A stretch of 64,000 bases of DNA from DAITMV01 sp046318595 (GCA_046318595.1 JBKCTV010000044.1:1-64000), one strand, 5' to 3'; shown: positions 51,860 to 61,935, numbered from the stretch's first letter. The notes: generated by a model from the letters alone, not told the origin. Translations and numbers: made by a program.

Positions 51860-53023
51860 TCATTCCCAGTTCAATACACCACCGGTTTGATACTCCGTCA
51901 CCCGTCGCTCAAAAAAATTCTGCTCTTTTTTCAAATCGAGCATTTCGCTCATCCACGGAAATGGATTACCGGCATTCGGAAACAAAGCCTCCAAACCGAT
52001 TTGCGTGGCCCGTCGGTTGGCGATGAAACGCAAATATTCTTTGAACATCGCGGCATTCAAACCCAACACGCCTCGCGGCATCGTGTCCTCGGCATACTGG
52101 TACTCCAACTCCACCGCCTGCATGAACAAAGCCTTGATCTCTTCGCGAAACTGCGGCGTCCAAAGCTGCGGGTTTTCCAGCTTGATCGTATTGATCAAGT
52201 CAATCCCGAAGTTACAGTGCATTGATTCGTCACGCAAGATGTATTGATACTGTTCGGCAGCGCCGATCATTTTATTTTGTCTGCCAAGCGCTAAAATTTG
52301 TACGAAACCAACATAAAAGAAAAGCCCCTCCATGAGGCAGGCAAAGACGATCAGCGACTTGAGCAGAATTTGATCGCTTTCCAGTGTGCCGGTTTTGAAA
52401 GACGGGTCGGTCAGCGTATCGATGAACGGAATCAGGAATTGATCCTTGTCGCGAATCGATTTGATTTCGTTATACGCGTTGAACACTTCACTTTCGTCCA
52501 AGCCGAGGCTCTCGACGATGTACTGATAAGCATGCGTGTGGATGGCTTCCTCGAATGCCTGGCGCAACAGAAACTGCCGGCACTCGGGCGCCGTGATGTG
52601 CCGGTAGGTGCCGAGCACGATATTGTTGGCCGCCAGCGAATCAGCCGTCACGAAAAAACCGAGATTGCGTTTGACCAGCCGGCGTTCGTCGTCGGTCAGC
52701 CCCTCCGGATTTTTCCAGAGCGCGATGTCGCGGTCCATGTTGATTTCCTGCGGCATCCAGTGATTGGCGCAGCCGGAAAGGTATTTTTCCCATGCCCATT
52801 TGTACTTGAATGGCACGAGCTGATTGACGTCGGTTTGACCGTTGATGACGCGCTTGTCAGCGGCATTGACGCGTTGCGCGAGCGGCTCGTTCGCCACGGC
52901 GGCATCGACCGCTGCGACCCGTTCGGGCGGCGGAGTGAAGCGATGCGGTGGCGCTGCTGGTGCCGGCGGCGTGGTGGCGGGTTTGCCCAATGTGTCGACG
53001 ATTTCTTCATCCCAGGACAACAT
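51860..53023 (-). CDS. nrdB: Class Ia ribonucleotide reductase beta subunit NrdB
   Basis: NrdB holds the di-iron tyrosyl radical used by NrdA. The 387-aa protein has the iron-ligand helices FEEAIHTHAYQYIVES and RDESMHCNFGIDLIN and the C-terminal peptide region expected to dock on NrdA. The N-terminal 45 residues are Ala/Pro-rich. It starts 24 bases after nrdA with a good ribosome site (AAGGAA). Confidence 0.96.
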   Translation of the reverse strand: MLSWDEEIVDTLGKPATTPPAPAAPPHRFTPPPERVAAVDAAVANEPLAQRVNAADKRVINGQTDVNQLVPFKYKWAWEKYLSGCANHWMPQEINMDRDIALWKNPEGLTDDERRLVKRNLGFFVTADSLAANNIVLGTYRHITAPECRQFLLRQAFEEAIHTHAYQYIVESLGLDESEVFNAYNEIKSIRDKDQFLIPFIDTLTDPSFKTGTLESDQILLKSLIVFACLMEGLFFYVGFVQILALGRQNKMIGAAEQYQYILRDESMHCNFGIDLINTIKLENPQLWTPQFREEIKALFMQAVELEYQYAEDTMPRGVLGLNAAMFKEYLRFIANRRATQIGLEALFPNAGNPFPWMSEMLDLKKEQNFFERRVTEYQTGGVLNWE

Positions 53024-53047
53024 ATGCAGATTCCTTGTATTCGTGGT

Positions 53048-55966
53048 TTATTGACAGGCTTCGCATTCTTCGAAACCTGGGTCGCCAGGCCGCATCGTGC
53101 AGGCCAGACCGACGATTTCAGCTTCGGGCAGCGACGTCGCGCCGGTGTGCAGTTGCATTGTGTTGGACGCGCCATCGGAATCGACGGCGTTCAAACTGCC
53201 GCCACGCACGGTGGACTTTTCGGCATGCGTCGCACCGATCGTGCGTAGGTAATACGTCGTTTTCAGACCGCGCAACCACGCCAGTTTATAGGTGTCGTCG
53301 AGCTTTTTACCGGACGCGCCGGCCATATAGATATTCAGCGACTGCGCTTGATCTATCCATTTTTGGCGCCGCGCCGCAGCTTCGACCAACCACTTTGGCT
53401 CGACCTCGAAGGCGGTGGCGTACAGTTCGCGCAGCGCCTGCGGCACCCGATCGATTTTGGCCAGCGAGCCGTCGAAATATTTCAGATCGGCAACCATGAC
53501 CTCGTCCCACAAACCGAGCGCCTTCAGATCGCGCACCAAGTGCTCGTTGACGATGGTGAACTCGCCCGACAGGTTGGACTTGACGTACAGGTTCTGAAAG
53601 GTCGGTTCGATCGACGCCGCCACACCGACGATGTTGGAGATGGTCGCGGTCGGCGCGATCGCCACGCAGTTCGAGTTGCGCATGCCGTGCGCCCGAATGC
53701 GGCTGCGCAACGCGTCCCAGTCGAGGGTGGCGGCATCGTCGGTTTCCAGGTAGCCGCCGCGTTCCTGCGCCAGCAGTTTCAACGAGTCCAGCGGCAGAAT
53801 GCCGCGGTCCCACAAGGACCCGGCAAACGTGCTGTAGCGGCCACGCTCCTCGGCTAGCTCGGTGGAGGCCCAGTAAGCGTAATAACAGACCGCCTCCATC
53901 GAACGGTCGGCAAACTCGACCGCCGCCGCCGAGGCGTACGGCGTGCGCTTCATGTGCAATACATCCTGAAAGCCCATGATGCCCAAACCCACCGGCCGGT
54001 GCCGCAGGTTGGAATTGCGCGCCTTGCCCACCGCGTAGTAGTTGATATCGATGACGTTGTCGAGCATCCGCATGGCCGTTTTGATCGTGCGCTGCAGCTT
54101 GTCGTGATCGAGCATCAAACCGCCCTGCCCGTCGTCCTGCAAATGCGCGGTCAGGTTGACGGAACCGAGGTTACAGACGGCGATTTCGGTGTCCGACGTG
54201 TTGAGCGTGATTTCCGTGCACAGGTTCGACGAATGCACGACCCCGATGTGCTGCTGCGGACTGCGGATGTTGCAGGGGTCCTTGAACGTGATCCAGGGAT
54301 GACCGGTTTCGAACAGCATCGACAGCATCTTGCGCCACAGTTGCAAGGCGGGCAGGGTCTTGCAGTGCTTGATCTCGCCGCGCGCGGCTTTTTCCTCGTA
54401 GCCCGTATAAGCCTGCTCGAACGCCCGACCGAATTTCTCGTGCAGGTCGGGCACGTCCGATGGCGAAAAGAGCGTCCAACTGCCGGCTTCCATGACGCGC
54501 TTCATGAACAGGTCGGGAATCCAGTTGGCGCTGTTCATATCGTGCGTGCGACGGCGATCGTCGCCGGTGTTCTTACGCAGCTCGAGAAACTCTTCGATGT
54601 CCAGATGCCAGGTTTCCAGGTAAGCGCAAACAGCGCCCTTGCGCTTGCCCCCTTGATTGACCGCCACCGCCGTATCGTTGACGACTTTCAGAAACGGCAC
54701 GACGCCCTGCGACTTGCCGTTCGTGCCTTTGATGTAGCTGCCGAGCGCCCGCACGGGTGTCCAATCGTTGCCCAGACCACCGGCAAACTTGGACAACAGC
54801 GCGTTTTCTTTGATGGCCTCATAAATACCGTCGAGGTCGTCGCCGACCGTCGTCAGATAGCACGACGACAACTGCGAACGAACCGTGCCGGAATTGAACA
54901 GCGTCGGCGTCGAACTCATGAAATCGAAACGCGACAACACCTCGTAAAATTCGATGGCACGGGTTTCGCGGTCGACTTCGCTGAGCGCCAGGCCCATCGC
55001 CACGCGCATGTAAAACGCCTGCGGCAACTCGACGCGACGCTCGTCGATATGTAAAAAATAACGGTCATACAGCGTTTGCAGGCCGAGGTAATCAAACTGG
55101 TAATCGCGCTCCGGTTGCAAGGCAGCGCCCAGCTTTTTGAGGTCGTACTGAGCGAGCCGCGCATCCAGCAGACCAGCCTCGACGCCTTTTTTGATATACC
55201 CGGGAAAGTAATCGGGATAGGCCTGCGCCATATCGGCTTGCAGCGCTTCGCGGCCCAGCACTTCCTTTCGGATGGTGTGCAATAGCAGCCGGGCGGTCAC
55301 ACGGGCATAGGACGGATCGGTTTCGATCAGCGCACGCGCGGCCAGCACGGCCGATTTGTACATTTCCTCGACGGTCACGCCGTCGTAGAGGTTTTTCAGG
55401 GTTTCCTGCAGAACCGCATCGGCACTGACCGTATCGCCCAGGCCGGTCATGGCAGATTCGATCAGCTTGCGGATGAACCCAATATCGAGCGGTCGACGGT
55501 GGCCGCCGTCGAGCACATGAATTGTCGCAACGGCCGGGCCGACCGATTTGGCCTGTTGGGCGCGTTCCTGGGCGCGTCGTTCGCGATACAGCACATAGGC
55601 ACGCGCCACGTCGTGCTCGCCAGAACGCATCAGCGCCAGCTCGACCTGATCCTGCACATCCTCGATGTGCACCGTGCCGCCCGATGGCTGGCGGCGCATC
55701 AGCGCCACAACGACCGACTCGGTCAGGGTTTCGACCAGTTCGCGTACCCGTGCGGACACGGCGCCCTGCCCGCCATTGACGGCTAAAAACGCTTTGGTCA
55801 ACGCGACCGCGATCTTGCCTGGCTCAAAAGCGACGACCGAGCCGTTGCGGCGGATCAGCCGGTACTGTGAATACATGCCGGCTTTATCCTCGCCTGCAGA
55901 CGATATGCCTGCGTCGGGCTGGGGCCGCGTCGCGGCGCCCAGGCCGGATTCGGTGGTCAACTGCAT
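53048..55966 (-). CDS. nrdA: Class Ia ribonucleotide reductase alpha subunit NrdA with two ATP cones
   Basis: NrdA reduces ribonucleoside diphosphates. The 972-aa protein is longer than E. coli NrdA (761 aa) because two ATP-cone-like modules precede the core (about residues 40-135, YRLIRRNGSVVAFEPGKI, and 150-240, RRPLDIGFIRKLIESAM). The core has the conserved NLGSVNL, the LSSCYL-type active-site Cys segment (SQLSSCYLTT), NSNCVAIAPTATISNI, and the C-terminal redox pair in EECEACQ. ATG 55966 follows GGGAG; the in-frame start at 55996 is less likely. Two NrdR-type boxes lie upstream at 56050-56096. Confidence 0.96.
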   Translation of the reverse strand: MQLTTESGLGAATRPQPDAGISSAGEDKAGMYSQYRLIRRNGSVVAFEPGKIAVALTKAFLAVNGGQGAVSARVRELVETLTESVVVALMRRQPSGGTVHIEDVQDQVELALMRSGEHDVARAYVLYRERRAQERAQQAKSVGPAVATIHVLDGGHRRPLDIGFIRKLIESAMTGLGDTVSADAVLQETLKNLYDGVTVEEMYKSAVLAARALIETDPSYARVTARLLLHTIRKEVLGREALQADMAQAYPDYFPGYIKKGVEAGLLDARLAQYDLKKLGAALQPERDYQFDYLGLQTLYDRYFLHIDERRVELPQAFYMRVAMGLALSEVDRETRAIEFYEVLSRFDFMSSTPTLFNSGTVRSQLSSCYLTTVGDDLDGIYEAIKENALLSKFAGGLGNDWTPVRALGSYIKGTNGKSQGVVPFLKVVNDTAVAVNQGGKRKGAVCAYLETWHLDIEEFLELRKNTGDDRRRTHDMNSANWIPDLFMKRVMEAGSWTLFSPSDVPDLHEKFGRAFEQAYTGYEEKAARGEIKHCKTLPALQLWRKMLSMLFETGHPWITFKDPCNIRSPQQHIGVVHSSNLCTEITLNTSDTEIAVCNLGSVNLTAHLQDDGQGGLMLDHDKLQRTIKTAMRMLDNVIDINYYAVGKARNSNLRHRPVGLGIMGFQDVLHMKRTPYASAAAVEFADRSMEAVCYYAYWASTELAEERGRYSTFAGSLWDRGILPLDSLKLLAQERGGYLETDDAATLDWDALRSRIRAHGMRNSNCVAIAPTATISNIVGVAASIEPTFQNLYVKSNLSGEFTIVNEHLVRDLKALGLWDEVMVADLKYFDGSLAKIDRVPQALRELYATAFEVEPKWLVEAAARRQKWIDQAQSLNIYMAGASGKKLDDTYKLAWLRGLKTTYYLRTIGATHAEKSTVRGGSLNAVDSDGASNTMQLHTGATSLPEAEIVGLACTMRPGDPGFEECEACQ

Positions 55967-56049
55967 AGAAATCTCCCGAAAATATTGAACTAACACCTTG
56001 ATTCGGTGCTATTTTTAGCGGGCAAAGCTGTGTTTTGCCCTGCCACCAA

Positions 56050-56065
56050 ACACTACCTGTAGTAC
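56050..56065. promoter_or_regulatory. NrdR box 1 upstream of nrdA
   Basis: The 16-mer ACACTACCTGTAGTAC fits the partly palindromic NrdR consensus. It is 31 bp centre to centre from a second box, three helical turns, the spacing used by NrdR. It is 84 bp upstream of the nrdA start. Confidence 0.75.
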
Positions 56066-56080
56066 TTTTTCATATTTTAA

Positions 56081-56096
56081 CCACTATAGGTAGTGT
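56081..56096. promoter_or_regulatory. NrdR box 2 upstream of nrdA
   Basis: The 16-mer CCACTATAGGTAGTGT fits the NrdR consensus and is the near-exact inverse of box 1 (15-bp arms 56049-56063 and 56083-56097, one mismatch). With box 1 it should mediate repression of nrdAB when dATP is plentiful. The rest of the 348-bp gap (55967-56314) shows no gene. Confidence 0.75.
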
Positions 56097-56314
56097 TTTA
56101 CAGCAATTACGGCACTTACTTGGCGGGAGAACTGACTGTGTCGCTAGATTCCCGCAATCAAACATTTTTTTCTGTTCATTCTTGCTTTTTTTAGGCTCGC
56201 AGTTTTTGCTGATCGGCGGACAGAGCTACCCTAACGGCGATGGAACGCCCCCTCCTTCATTTGCTACCCAGTGGTAAGCGGCTTTCTTTCCAAACCCTTT
56301 TCGACAGGTGCACG

Positions 56315-56878
56315 ATGCGTTCAATCCTTATTCCGACTGTCATGGTGATCACCAGTATATTGACCGGCTGCGGCGGCAGCACACCCGACTCGACAACCCG
56401 CGAGGCCGTCAACCTCAGCGCGGACAGCGCATCATCCAGCACTGCAGCCGTCGACAATCCGCCCAGCTACGCACAGTTGCTGGCATCACCGTATGCCGTC
56501 ATGACGAACGGTAAATCAGTGACGCTGAAAGCCACGCCTTACCTGAACCAACAGCCGGCCGTCTTAAAAACCAACGGGGCCGCCTGCGCAATCCCGACCC
56601 TGATCGTACCGATCGAATTGAACGCGACCCCAGCCGCAGCGCTCAACAACGTCGCCATCGACACCGTCTGGCTGCACGCCAACGGCAAATGGTGGCAGGG
56701 CAATATCGACAGCGCACGCAGCACCCATGACACCGGTCGCAAAAATGCGTTTGCCCAAGGCTGCCCAGACGCGGCATTTCAAGCCAACGAAAACGCCGAC
56801 GTGATCGTCAAGCTGGTCGAGGGCCAGGAGGTCCGATACGTCCGGGCTGCCGCCGTCAGCTTGCGTAGCGTGGAATGA
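56315..56878 (+). CDS. Small lipoprotein of unknown function
   Basis: A 187-aa lipoprotein: signal with lipobox LTGC near residue 18, a Ser/Thr-rich linker (TPDSTTREAVNLSADSASSS) and a globular C-terminal part with two cysteines (GAACAIPT and QGCPDA) that may pair. There is no family I recognise. ATG 56315 is chosen because it begins the lipoprotein signal, with AGG upstream; the in-frame codon at 56240 would give a poor signal. It lies divergent from nrdA and upstream of another unknown gene. Confidence 0.75.
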   Translation: MRSILIPTVMVITSILTGCGGSTPDSTTREAVNLSADSASSSTAAVDNPPSYAQLLASPYAVMTNGKSVTLKATPYLNQQPAVLKTNGAACAIPTLIVPIELNATPAAALNNVAIDTVWLHANGKWWQGNIDSARSTHDTGRKNAFAQGCPDAAFQANENADVIVKLVEGQEVRYVRAAAVSLRSVE

Positions 56879-56966
56879 CGACCGCCTTACTTAAATTGGC
56901 ACGCACCGGGAACATTTCAGCGCTGAAAACGTACTAAGAGATAAGGACATCAGCTAAGACGCCGCC

Positions 56967-57581
56967 ATGGACAACATTCTTCCCGCCAACGCGATCAATA
57001 CAGCACAACCCGTTGCCATCGATATCACGACCCCCGCGAACGCTCCCATTTTGAACGCTTTACTTTTGCAAAATGGCTCGCAGGCGTTAACGGCGCTGCT
57101 GAGCGCGCTCGTTGAGCTGAACAAGCTGGTGCCAAACGCGGTATTGCAGTTGCGGCTGTCGAGTATCACTCTCGAACTGGACACGCCGCTGGCGTTTTTG
57201 AAAATGGTTCCGCAAACGCATAACAGCAAGGAACTGGCCAGCGGGTCGGATACCGAGCGACACGCAGCCGAACTGTTTGCCGGCGCGAGCGACGAGGTCG
57301 TCAAATTCTTGCAGGGTTTGTTGACCACCTTGTCTTCGATAACCATACCCACTGGGGCTTTCGATAAAACGCACACCACGCACACCATTTACGATGGCAT
57401 GATCAATAACCAGGGAGCACAAGCCCTGGCCTTGCAGCAGGCCGCCATGCGCGAGGGCTCGAGCTTGTTGAGCACTTTGCAGGAAATGCGGCGCCGGCAT
57501 ATCATCGACCGCAATCGCAAGCCGTTTCCGAAAAGCCGTAAAGTGCCAGAGATCACGCCAGGCGGACTGGAGAGCAATTAG
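56967..57581 (+). CDS. Unknown 204-aa protein next to the type I secretion genes
   Basis: Function not recognised. It has no signal peptide or membrane segment. The first 60 residues are Ala/Asn/Leu/Thr-rich (ILNALLLQNGSQALTALLSA), the middle holds two helical blocks and the last 35 residues are basic (EMRRRHIIDRNRKPFPKSRK). It converges with hlyD-like 57645-59048, 63 bases away. There are no RTX repeats. It could be a substrate of the exporter or unrelated. ATG 56967 has no clear ribosome site within 10 bases. Confidence 0.6.
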   Translation: MDNILPANAINTAQPVAIDITTPANAPILNALLLQNGSQALTALLSALVELNKLVPNAVLQLRLSSITLELDTPLAFLKMVPQTHNSKELASGSDTERHAAELFAGASDEVVKFLQGLLTTLSSITIPTGAFDKTHTTHTIYDGMINNQGAQALALQQAAMREGSSLLSTLQEMRRRHIIDRNRKPFPKSRKVPEITPGGLESN

Positions 57582-57644
57582 CAAGGTGCCCCATCGACAT
57601 GAACGCTGCGGTTGCGGTCGATGATGCGCCGACGATTCAACCCA

Positions 57645-59048
57645 TCAAGGCTCGTTCAAAGACTCGTGCAGCGCCTTGGTCAAGGGCCACAACAGATACG
57701 ACATCACCGAGCGCTGCCCGACAACGATTTCCGCGCTCAGCGTCATGCCTGGCAGGAGCCGCGCCTGCGATGGCATTTTTTTCAACCGTAAACCGTCCGG
57801 CCGAATCCGGCTCAGATAAAACGCATCCGTGCCCTGGCCCATCGCCGCTGGATTGCCAGCAGTATCGCGGCGGAACGCATCGCCGCTGAGCGTCCGCACC
57901 TGACCATGCAAAGCACCGTGCTGTTGAAACGGAAACGCATCAAGTTTCAGATAAACCGGATCATTGAGCTTGACGTAGCCGACGTCCTGCGAGTCGATCT
58001 GGACCTCGGCTTCGAGCTCGGCATTCAGCGGCACGAGCGTGAATAACGGCTCGGCCTCTTTGATGACCGAGCCCTGCGACAATTTGGCGATGTCGAGCAC
58101 GACCGCATCGGCAGGTGCGATCAAGGTGACGAGTTTTTGCCGCTGATCGGCCTTGCGCAACTGCTCGCTCACGGTATTGCGGTCGCGCGTGGTGCTGAGC
58201 ATGTCCTCCATGGCTTTTTGCCGCCAACTGCGGTCGAACGCCGCCTTGTCGGCTTCGAACGAGGCCAGTTCGCGCTTGAGCTCCTGCTCGCGGTTGCGTG
58301 CCAGTTGTTGCTCGCGCTCGACCTCCTGACGTTTGTCCTGCGCTTCCAGTAACTTCAGCTTGGCGCCAAAATTCTGCGCGACGAGCTTTTGCTGCATGTT
58401 TTCCATTTCCCGCAAGGATGCGACGCGCTCGGTCAGCAGCTGTTGATCCCGCCGGTTGGTTTCCAGCCCAGCGCGCAGCTTGGCGATGTTTTCTTCCATG
58501 CGCGTGCGTTGCGCCCGGTAGTTGGCCTGACGTTCGGTGGCGAGCTGCGCCTGCAGCTGCGCGTCGGCATCGCCGGCGGGTGAATCGACGGGCGCTCGTG
58601 CGCCATTGCCCGCGATTTCCTGTTGCAGGCGTTGCGCCTGGGTTTCCAGGCTGCGCAGTTGGGTCCGCAGTTGGGCCTGATCGGCCTGGGTGAACGTTGG
58701 ATCGAGCGTCGCGAGATGCTGGCCTTTTTTTACCAGTTGACCGACACGCACGTCGATGCTTTTGATAATCGACGTTTCCAGCGGCTGCATGACGATGTTC
58801 GGCAAAGGCGTAATCAGCTTGCCATGCGCCACCACCACGCGGTCGATCCGGGAAAACGTCGCCCACAGGATAAACGCGAGCAGCATCGCCACCAGTGTAT
58901 GCAAGGTGAGGCGAACATAAGGCGGCAGCGGCCGCCGCTCGATCTCGTCGGCGTCCGGCAAAAACTCGACGACCGGCGCTGCCGGGCGGGCAGCCCGTCC
59001 GGTAGCCGGCGCGCGGGGTTTCACAGGTGGCTTGTTTGCTGGTTCCAT
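57645..59048 (-). CDS. Type I secretion periplasmic adaptor, HlyD family
   Basis: A 467-aa membrane fusion protein that links the ABC exporter to an outer-membrane TolC channel. It has a cytoplasmic Pro/Arg-rich start, one membrane segment (LHTLVAMLLAFILWATFS), a lipoyl half (QLVKKGQHLATLDPTFT), a long coiled coil (about residues 110-270, repeated LRTQL/QELKREL patterns) and a C-terminal barrel segment (VYLKLDAFPFQQHGALHGQV). ATG 59048 lies inside the end of the exporter gene (28-base overlap). No TolC gene is in the window. Confidence 0.93.
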   Translation of the reverse strand: MEPANKPPVKPRAPATGRAARPAAPVVEFLPDADEIERRPLPPYVRLTLHTLVAMLLAFILWATFSRIDRVVVAHGKLITPLPNIVMQPLETSIIKSIDVRVGQLVKKGQHLATLDPTFTQADQAQLRTQLRSLETQAQRLQQEIAGNGARAPVDSPAGDADAQLQAQLATERQANYRAQRTRMEENIAKLRAGLETNRRDQQLLTERVASLREMENMQQKLVAQNFGAKLKLLEAQDKRQEVEREQQLARNREQELKRELASFEADKAAFDRSWRQKAMEDMLSTTRDRNTVSEQLRKADQRQKLVTLIAPADAVVLDIAKLSQGSVIKEAEPLFTLVPLNAELEAEVQIDSQDVGYVKLNDPVYLKLDAFPFQQHGALHGQVRTLSGDAFRRDTAGNPAAMGQGTDAFYLSRIRPDGLRLKKMPSQARLLPGMTLSAEIVVGQRSVMSYLLWPLTKALHESLNEP

Positions 59049-61180
59049 AGGTGCTGGTAAGTATCGCAACGGGTCAGCAACTCGTCATGCCGGCCGGCGT
59101 CGATCAAACGGCCCTGCTGCATGACGAGGATGGCGTCGGCGTTGACGAGCGTCGATAGGCGGTGTGAAATCATCACGACGGTGCGGCCCACGGCGATTTT
59201 GGACAGGTTGCGGATGAAAATCGCTTCGCTTTCGGGGTCGAGGGCACTGGCCGCCTCGTCGAGCACGAGAATCGGGGGCCTCGCCAACAGGCAGCGGGCA
59301 ATCGACAAGCGCTGTTTCTGCCCACCACTGAGGTTGGCGGCATTTTCTTCGAGCAGGGTGTCGTAGCCCTGCGGCAGGCGCTCGATGAACTCGTCCGCGC
59401 CGGCTGAGCGCGCAGCCGCGACGATTTCTTCGAAGCTGGCATCGGGCCGCGTCACGGCAAGGTTGTCGCGGACGGTGCCGCGAAACAAAAAGTTTTCCTG
59501 CAACACGACGCCGATCTGCTTGCGCAGGTGCGCCAGTTCGATTTCGCGGGCATCGACGCCGTCGAAACGCACGACGCCTTCCTGCACGCTGTACAGCCCT
59601 TGAATCAGCTTGGTCAGGGTCGTCTTGCCAGAGCCGCTACGCCCGACGATGCCGACCACCGAACCGGCCGGAATGGTGAAGGTGGCGCGGTCGAGCGCGG
59701 CGTTGGCGGCGCCCGGATAGCGGAAGGTCACGGCATCGAACTTGATCTCCCCGACCAGTTTCGGCCGCAACCCACCGGCGCCGAGTCGCCCTTCCGGTGG
59801 TCGGTTCATGACCTCGCCGAGCATTTTGACCGACAAGGCGGTCTCCTGGTATTCGTTGATCAGGCCGACGATCTGCACCAGCGGCGTGACCACGCGACCG
59901 GAAATCATTTGAAACGCGATCAATGCGCCAACCGTCAGTGTCTGATCGAACACGTCCTGCGCGCCCAGCACGATGATCATCACCGGTAGGAGTTTATTCA
60001 GAAACTCGGTGATGGCGTTGCCGACGATCGACAGTTGCCCCACTTTGAAATGCGCATTGATCGAATCGGCGGAATTCTGTTCCCAGGTGCGACGCTGGGC
60101 AGGTTCGATGGCCAGCGCCTTGACGGTGCGCATGCCATGCACAGTTTCGACCAGCATCGCCTGGCGCTTGCCTTCGGCGGAGTACAGCACGTTCAGACGA
60201 CGTTGAAAGCTTGGTACCAGGGCCGCAACGATACCGCCGATCAGCGCGGTGAACAATAGGGTAATCGATGCCAGCTTCAACGAATACATAAACAACAGCG
60301 GTAAAAAAATCAGCAAAGCGGTGGCGTCCAGCGCCGTGAAAAACATCCTTCCGGTGAGGAACTGCCGAATGCGCTCGAGCTGCTGCATGTGCCGCACCAC
60401 CACTCCGGCGGTGGTCGTCTCGAAATAATCGATCGGCAAGGACAGCAAATGCGCGAAGGTGCGGCGAGTCAAGTGCATGTCGATTTTATTGGTCGCGGCG
60501 AGCGCCAGCATTTGCCGTAAAAAGCTGAAAGCCGCGTCGAACAGCAACGCGATCAGGATACCGGCGCCGAGCACCCACAAGGTCGACACGCTCTGGTGTA
60601 CCAATACTTTATCGATCACCAACTGAAAAAACACCGGCGAGGCGAGCGCCAGCAGATGCAGCATGAACGCGGCAATCGCGATATCGCGAAAGGCGCCTTT
60701 CTGCTTCAATATTTCCGGAATGAACCAGCGCAGGCTGAACGGCTGTTTGGGGTCGGTCAATCCGTGGCTGCGCTTCATCAAAATGACCGTGCCGCGCCAG
60801 CGTGTCGCGAACTGCGCGTGATCGAGCAACATGACATTCCCGGCGGACTCCTGCGGATCGAGAATCGCCACCCGCGCGCCGCTATGGCCGTCCGGCTCGG
60901 TCCGCGCACCAACGACGATGACGCTGTTGCCGTTGTCGAGCTTGGCGAGAATCGGAAACACGCCGTTTTGCGCGATCAGTTGCTCCCAGGTCAAAGTCCG
61001 CACGCTGGCTTTAAGGCCAATCTGGCCGGCGATGCGCACCAGCAAAGGTGCAGCCGCCTCTTCGTTGCCAAGCGCGTATTCGTGGATCAGCCGCTCCGGG
61101 TTGACTTGCAGACCGTGGTGCTGGGCAATCGCACTCAGGCACTGGATGCCAGTGTGCGGAAAAGCGGGCGCGGTCGTCAT
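59021..61180 (-). CDS. Type I secretion ABC transporter, HlyB-like with degenerate C39 domain
   Basis: A 719-aa ABC exporter. Residues 1-135 form a C39-like domain: TGIQCLSAIAQHHG aligns with the peptidase start, but the catalytic Cys is replaced by Thr and the His is missing, so it should bind substrate and not cut it, as in HlyB. Then come six membrane helices, Walker A GRSGSGKTT, the signature NLSGGQKQRLS and Walker B ILVLDEAASALD. The partners are the adaptor downstream and probably an external TolC. The start overlaps the DUF5672 gene stop (ATGA). Confidence 0.94.
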   Translation of the reverse strand: MTTAPAFPHTGIQCLSAIAQHHGLQVNPERLIHEYALGNEEAAAPLLVRIAGQIGLKASVRTLTWEQLIAQNGVFPILAKLDNGNSVIVVGARTEPDGHSGARVAILDPQESAGNVMLLDHAQFATRWRGTVILMKRSHGLTDPKQPFSLRWFIPEILKQKGAFRDIAIAAFMLHLLALASPVFFQLVIDKVLVHQSVSTLWVLGAGILIALLFDAAFSFLRQMLALAATNKIDMHLTRRTFAHLLSLPIDYFETTTAGVVVRHMQQLERIRQFLTGRMFFTALDATALLIFLPLLFMYSLKLASITLLFTALIGGIVAALVPSFQRRLNVLYSAEGKRQAMLVETVHGMRTVKALAIEPAQRRTWEQNSADSINAHFKVGQLSIVGNAITEFLNKLLPVMIIVLGAQDVFDQTLTVGALIAFQMISGRVVTPLVQIVGLINEYQETALSVKMLGEVMNRPPEGRLGAGGLRPKLVGEIKFDAVTFRYPGAANAALDRATFTIPAGSVVGIVGRSGSGKTTLTKLIQGLYSVQEGVVRFDGVDAREIELAHLRKQIGVVLQENFLFRGTVRDNLAVTRPDASFEEIVAAARSAGADEFIERLPQGYDTLLEENAANLSGGQKQRLSIARCLLARPPILVLDEAASALDPESEAIFIRNLSKIAVGRTVVMISHRLSTLVNADAILVMQQGRLIDAGRHDELLTRCDTYQHLWNQQTSHL

Positions 61181-61935
61181 ACGGCGGGGGCCGCCATGTC
61201 GGGCACGGCAGGCAGGTCGGGAATGATTTTTTGCCAGAATGCCAAGTCGTACTTACACCAGGCATGGGCTCCCATCGGGACGTGGCCGCCGGTGACATGA
61301 TGGTAGTACGCGGGCTTGAGTTCGAGTGAAAAATGCGCGGCGGTGATTTCGTTCGGAATACGGAAGTCGGCCGACAGCCCACCCATGAACGCAAAAAACA
61401 AATCCTCGCTCGAACCGCTGTGCAGAAAGACATTGACCGCATTTGGAAATTCGTTCAGCAAACGCAGGCAACTCGCCGTCCGGCGCAAACTCAAGCCGCC
61501 ATTACCGACGTGCGCCCGCACCTTCTTGCCGTATCCACCCTCGAAGCGATCGAGGTTGATGAACAGCTCCAGTCCGTCGGGCCAGGGCGCGCCGACATAG
61601 TCGAAACCGGCCTGCGTCCACTCGTCGAGCCGGTCTTCGAAAATCAGCGCGTCAGTTTGCAAGATCAAAATAAACTCGGATGACAGGAAGCGCTCGTAAA
61701 ACCGGGCGCTCAACAGTAAACGGTTATAAGCGGCGATAGATGCGAAATCATCGACAGCAAAATACTCGAACGCCAGGGTCGGATAACGCTGGCGGTAATA
61801 CTCGACGTTCAGCCCGGCTGGCGCGACGAAAACCGCCGGATGGCGCAACTTCGCAAGCGAATAATCGAGCGCGGCCTCGTCCAACCCGGGTAACTGCGAC
61901 TGATAAATCGGCACGACAGCAATCACTTGCGTCAT
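61177..61935 (-). CDS. DUF5672 family protein, glycosyltransferase-like
   Basis: A 252-aa protein with the pattern MTQVIAVVPIYQSQLPGLDE, FILILQTDALIFEDRLDEW and GNGGLSLRRTASCLRLL, which I recognise as DUF5672; these are thought to be sugar transferases. The QTD/DALIF segment may be the acidic metal site. ATG 61935 starts the conserved part; an in-frame codon at 62028 is less likely. It is coupled to the exporter gene by ATGA overlap and follows the aminotransferase gene by 43 bases, so it probably belongs to a surface or secreted glycan/glycoprotein set. Confidence 0.8.
   Translation of the reverse strand: MTQVIAVVPIYQSQLPGLDEAALDYSLAKLRHPAVFVAPAGLNVEYYRQRYPTLAFEYFAVDDFASIAAYNRLLLSARFYERFLSSEFILILQTDALIFEDRLDEWTQAGFDYVGAPWPDGLELFINLDRFEGGYGKKVRAHVGNGGLSLRRTASCLRLLNEFPNAVNVFLHSGSSEDLFFAFMGGLSADFRIPNEITAAHFSLELKPAYYHHVTGGHVPMGAHAWCKYDLAFWQKIIPDLPAVPDMAAPAV

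Noticed and set aside
56035..56277. 80-aa ORF upstream of the lipoprotein gene
   Set aside because: Contains the NrdR boxes and has no coding signs.
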